DNA of 6,079 nucleotides from Actinomycetota bacterium (GTDB lineage Bacteria > Actinomycetota > Thermoleophilia > RBG-16-64-13), in assembly GCA_003157225.1 (NCBI GenBank), contig PMIZ01000351.1:1-6079 (forward strand), given 5' to 3'. The notes beneath the pieces are model-generated. The model ran no database searches and was not told where the DNA came from. It saw only the letters and a program-made list of their open reading frames with translations. Below are positions 5,877 through 6,079 of the stretch, one piece after another. Position numbers and translations under genes: made by a program. How positions within the stretch are numbered: position 1 is the stretch's first letter; every line of letters begins with the position of its first letter.

Positions 5877-6079
5877 CTATCCCAAACCCGCCTCGCGCAG
5901 GGCACCTATGAGACCGTCCCTGGTCGGGCAAAGTCCGATGAAGCGCACCAAGTCGCCAACTATGATGGCCGGGGCGGAGGACAACTTCAGCTCTTCATAC
6001 CGCTCGCCGCGCCCCTCGTGGTACACAACGTCCATCTGAGCGCCATACTGCTGCGCGACCTCATCGATCAGACGCCGGA
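5877..6079 (-). CDS. Thioredoxin-fold small protein, C-terminal part (runs off right edge)
   Basis: 66 C-terminal residues are visible on the minus strand before a TAG stop at 5877-5879; the start and any N-terminal CxxC active site lie outside the window. The visible order, a helix (RRLIDEVAQQYGAQ), a strand (MDVVYHE), a short helix, then SAPAIIVGDLVRFIG and a final helix (TRDGLIGALREAGLG), matches the second half of a thioredoxin fold. The Ala-Pro-Ala before the strand (residues 35-37 of the fragment) is where the cis-proline loop sits. It resembles small thioredoxin-like proteins with a Thioredoxin_3-type ending more than full thioredoxins. A single Cys is visible in GLCPTRDG. The same strand as the MFS gene is used, but a 345-bp gap with a promoter separates them, so they are probably separate units. 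Whether it is redox-active cannot be judged from this half. Confidence 0.6.
   Translation of the reverse strand, partial: RRLIDEVAQQYGAQMDVVYHEGRGERYEELKLSSAPAIIVGDLVRFIGLCPTRDGLIGALREAGLG

Noticed and set aside
5601..6079. Plus-strand open frame from an ATG at 5601 to the window edge (159 codons visible), with a protein-like stretch VSLTESVAFVNAAAPYIYVA
   Set aside because: There is no ribosome binding site, it covers the MFS promoter and dyad, and from 5877 on it is codon-for-codon antisense to the thioredoxin-like gene, a register in which stops are rare. A remnant of an old gene cannot be wholly excluded.

Overview
The window is bacterial chromosomal DNA, GC-rich (roughly 60% by eye). 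It has Shine-Dalgarno-led genes, frequent GTG starts and short operon spacing. The solute-binding protein is a lipoprotein, which fits a Gram-positive-type, Chloroflexota-like or other bacterium, but nothing here fixes the phylum. No rRNA, tRNA, CRISPR array, insertion sequence or phage gene was found.

Left part (1-3296, minus strand): most of a peptide/nickel-type (Dpp/Opp) ABC importer operon. In transcription order it holds a family 5 solute-binding lipoprotein (1620-3296), a 139-bp gap with a long GC-rich stem-loop (1544-1580), a DppB/OppB-like permease (467-1480, GTG start), and a DppC/OppC-like permease (start at 454) that runs off the left edge. No ATPase gene is visible; ATPases would be expected beyond position 1. 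The stem-loop probably lets the binding protein be made in excess over the permeases.

Middle (3297-3792): a 496-bp divergent intergenic region. It separates the importer operon from a rightward cupin gene (3793-4218) and carries several dyads and a candidate promoter for the cupin.

Right part: the cupin gene converges on a leftward MFS transporter gene (4230-5531) with an 11-bp gap. Upstream of the transporter lie a good -35 element, a 17-bp spacer, a weak -10, and a 16-bp dyad. The same dyad, 14 of 16 bases identical, lies upstream of the cupin gene. This is the most interesting signal in the window: it suggests that one unseen regulator controls both the cupin and the exporter, making them a functional pair. 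At the right edge (5877-6079, minus strand) is the C-terminal end of a small thioredoxin-fold protein.

Overall this looks like a substrate-uptake locus beside a separately regulated small-molecule module (cupin plus MFS exporter). The substrates cannot be told from sequence alone, and no wholly new system is evident.
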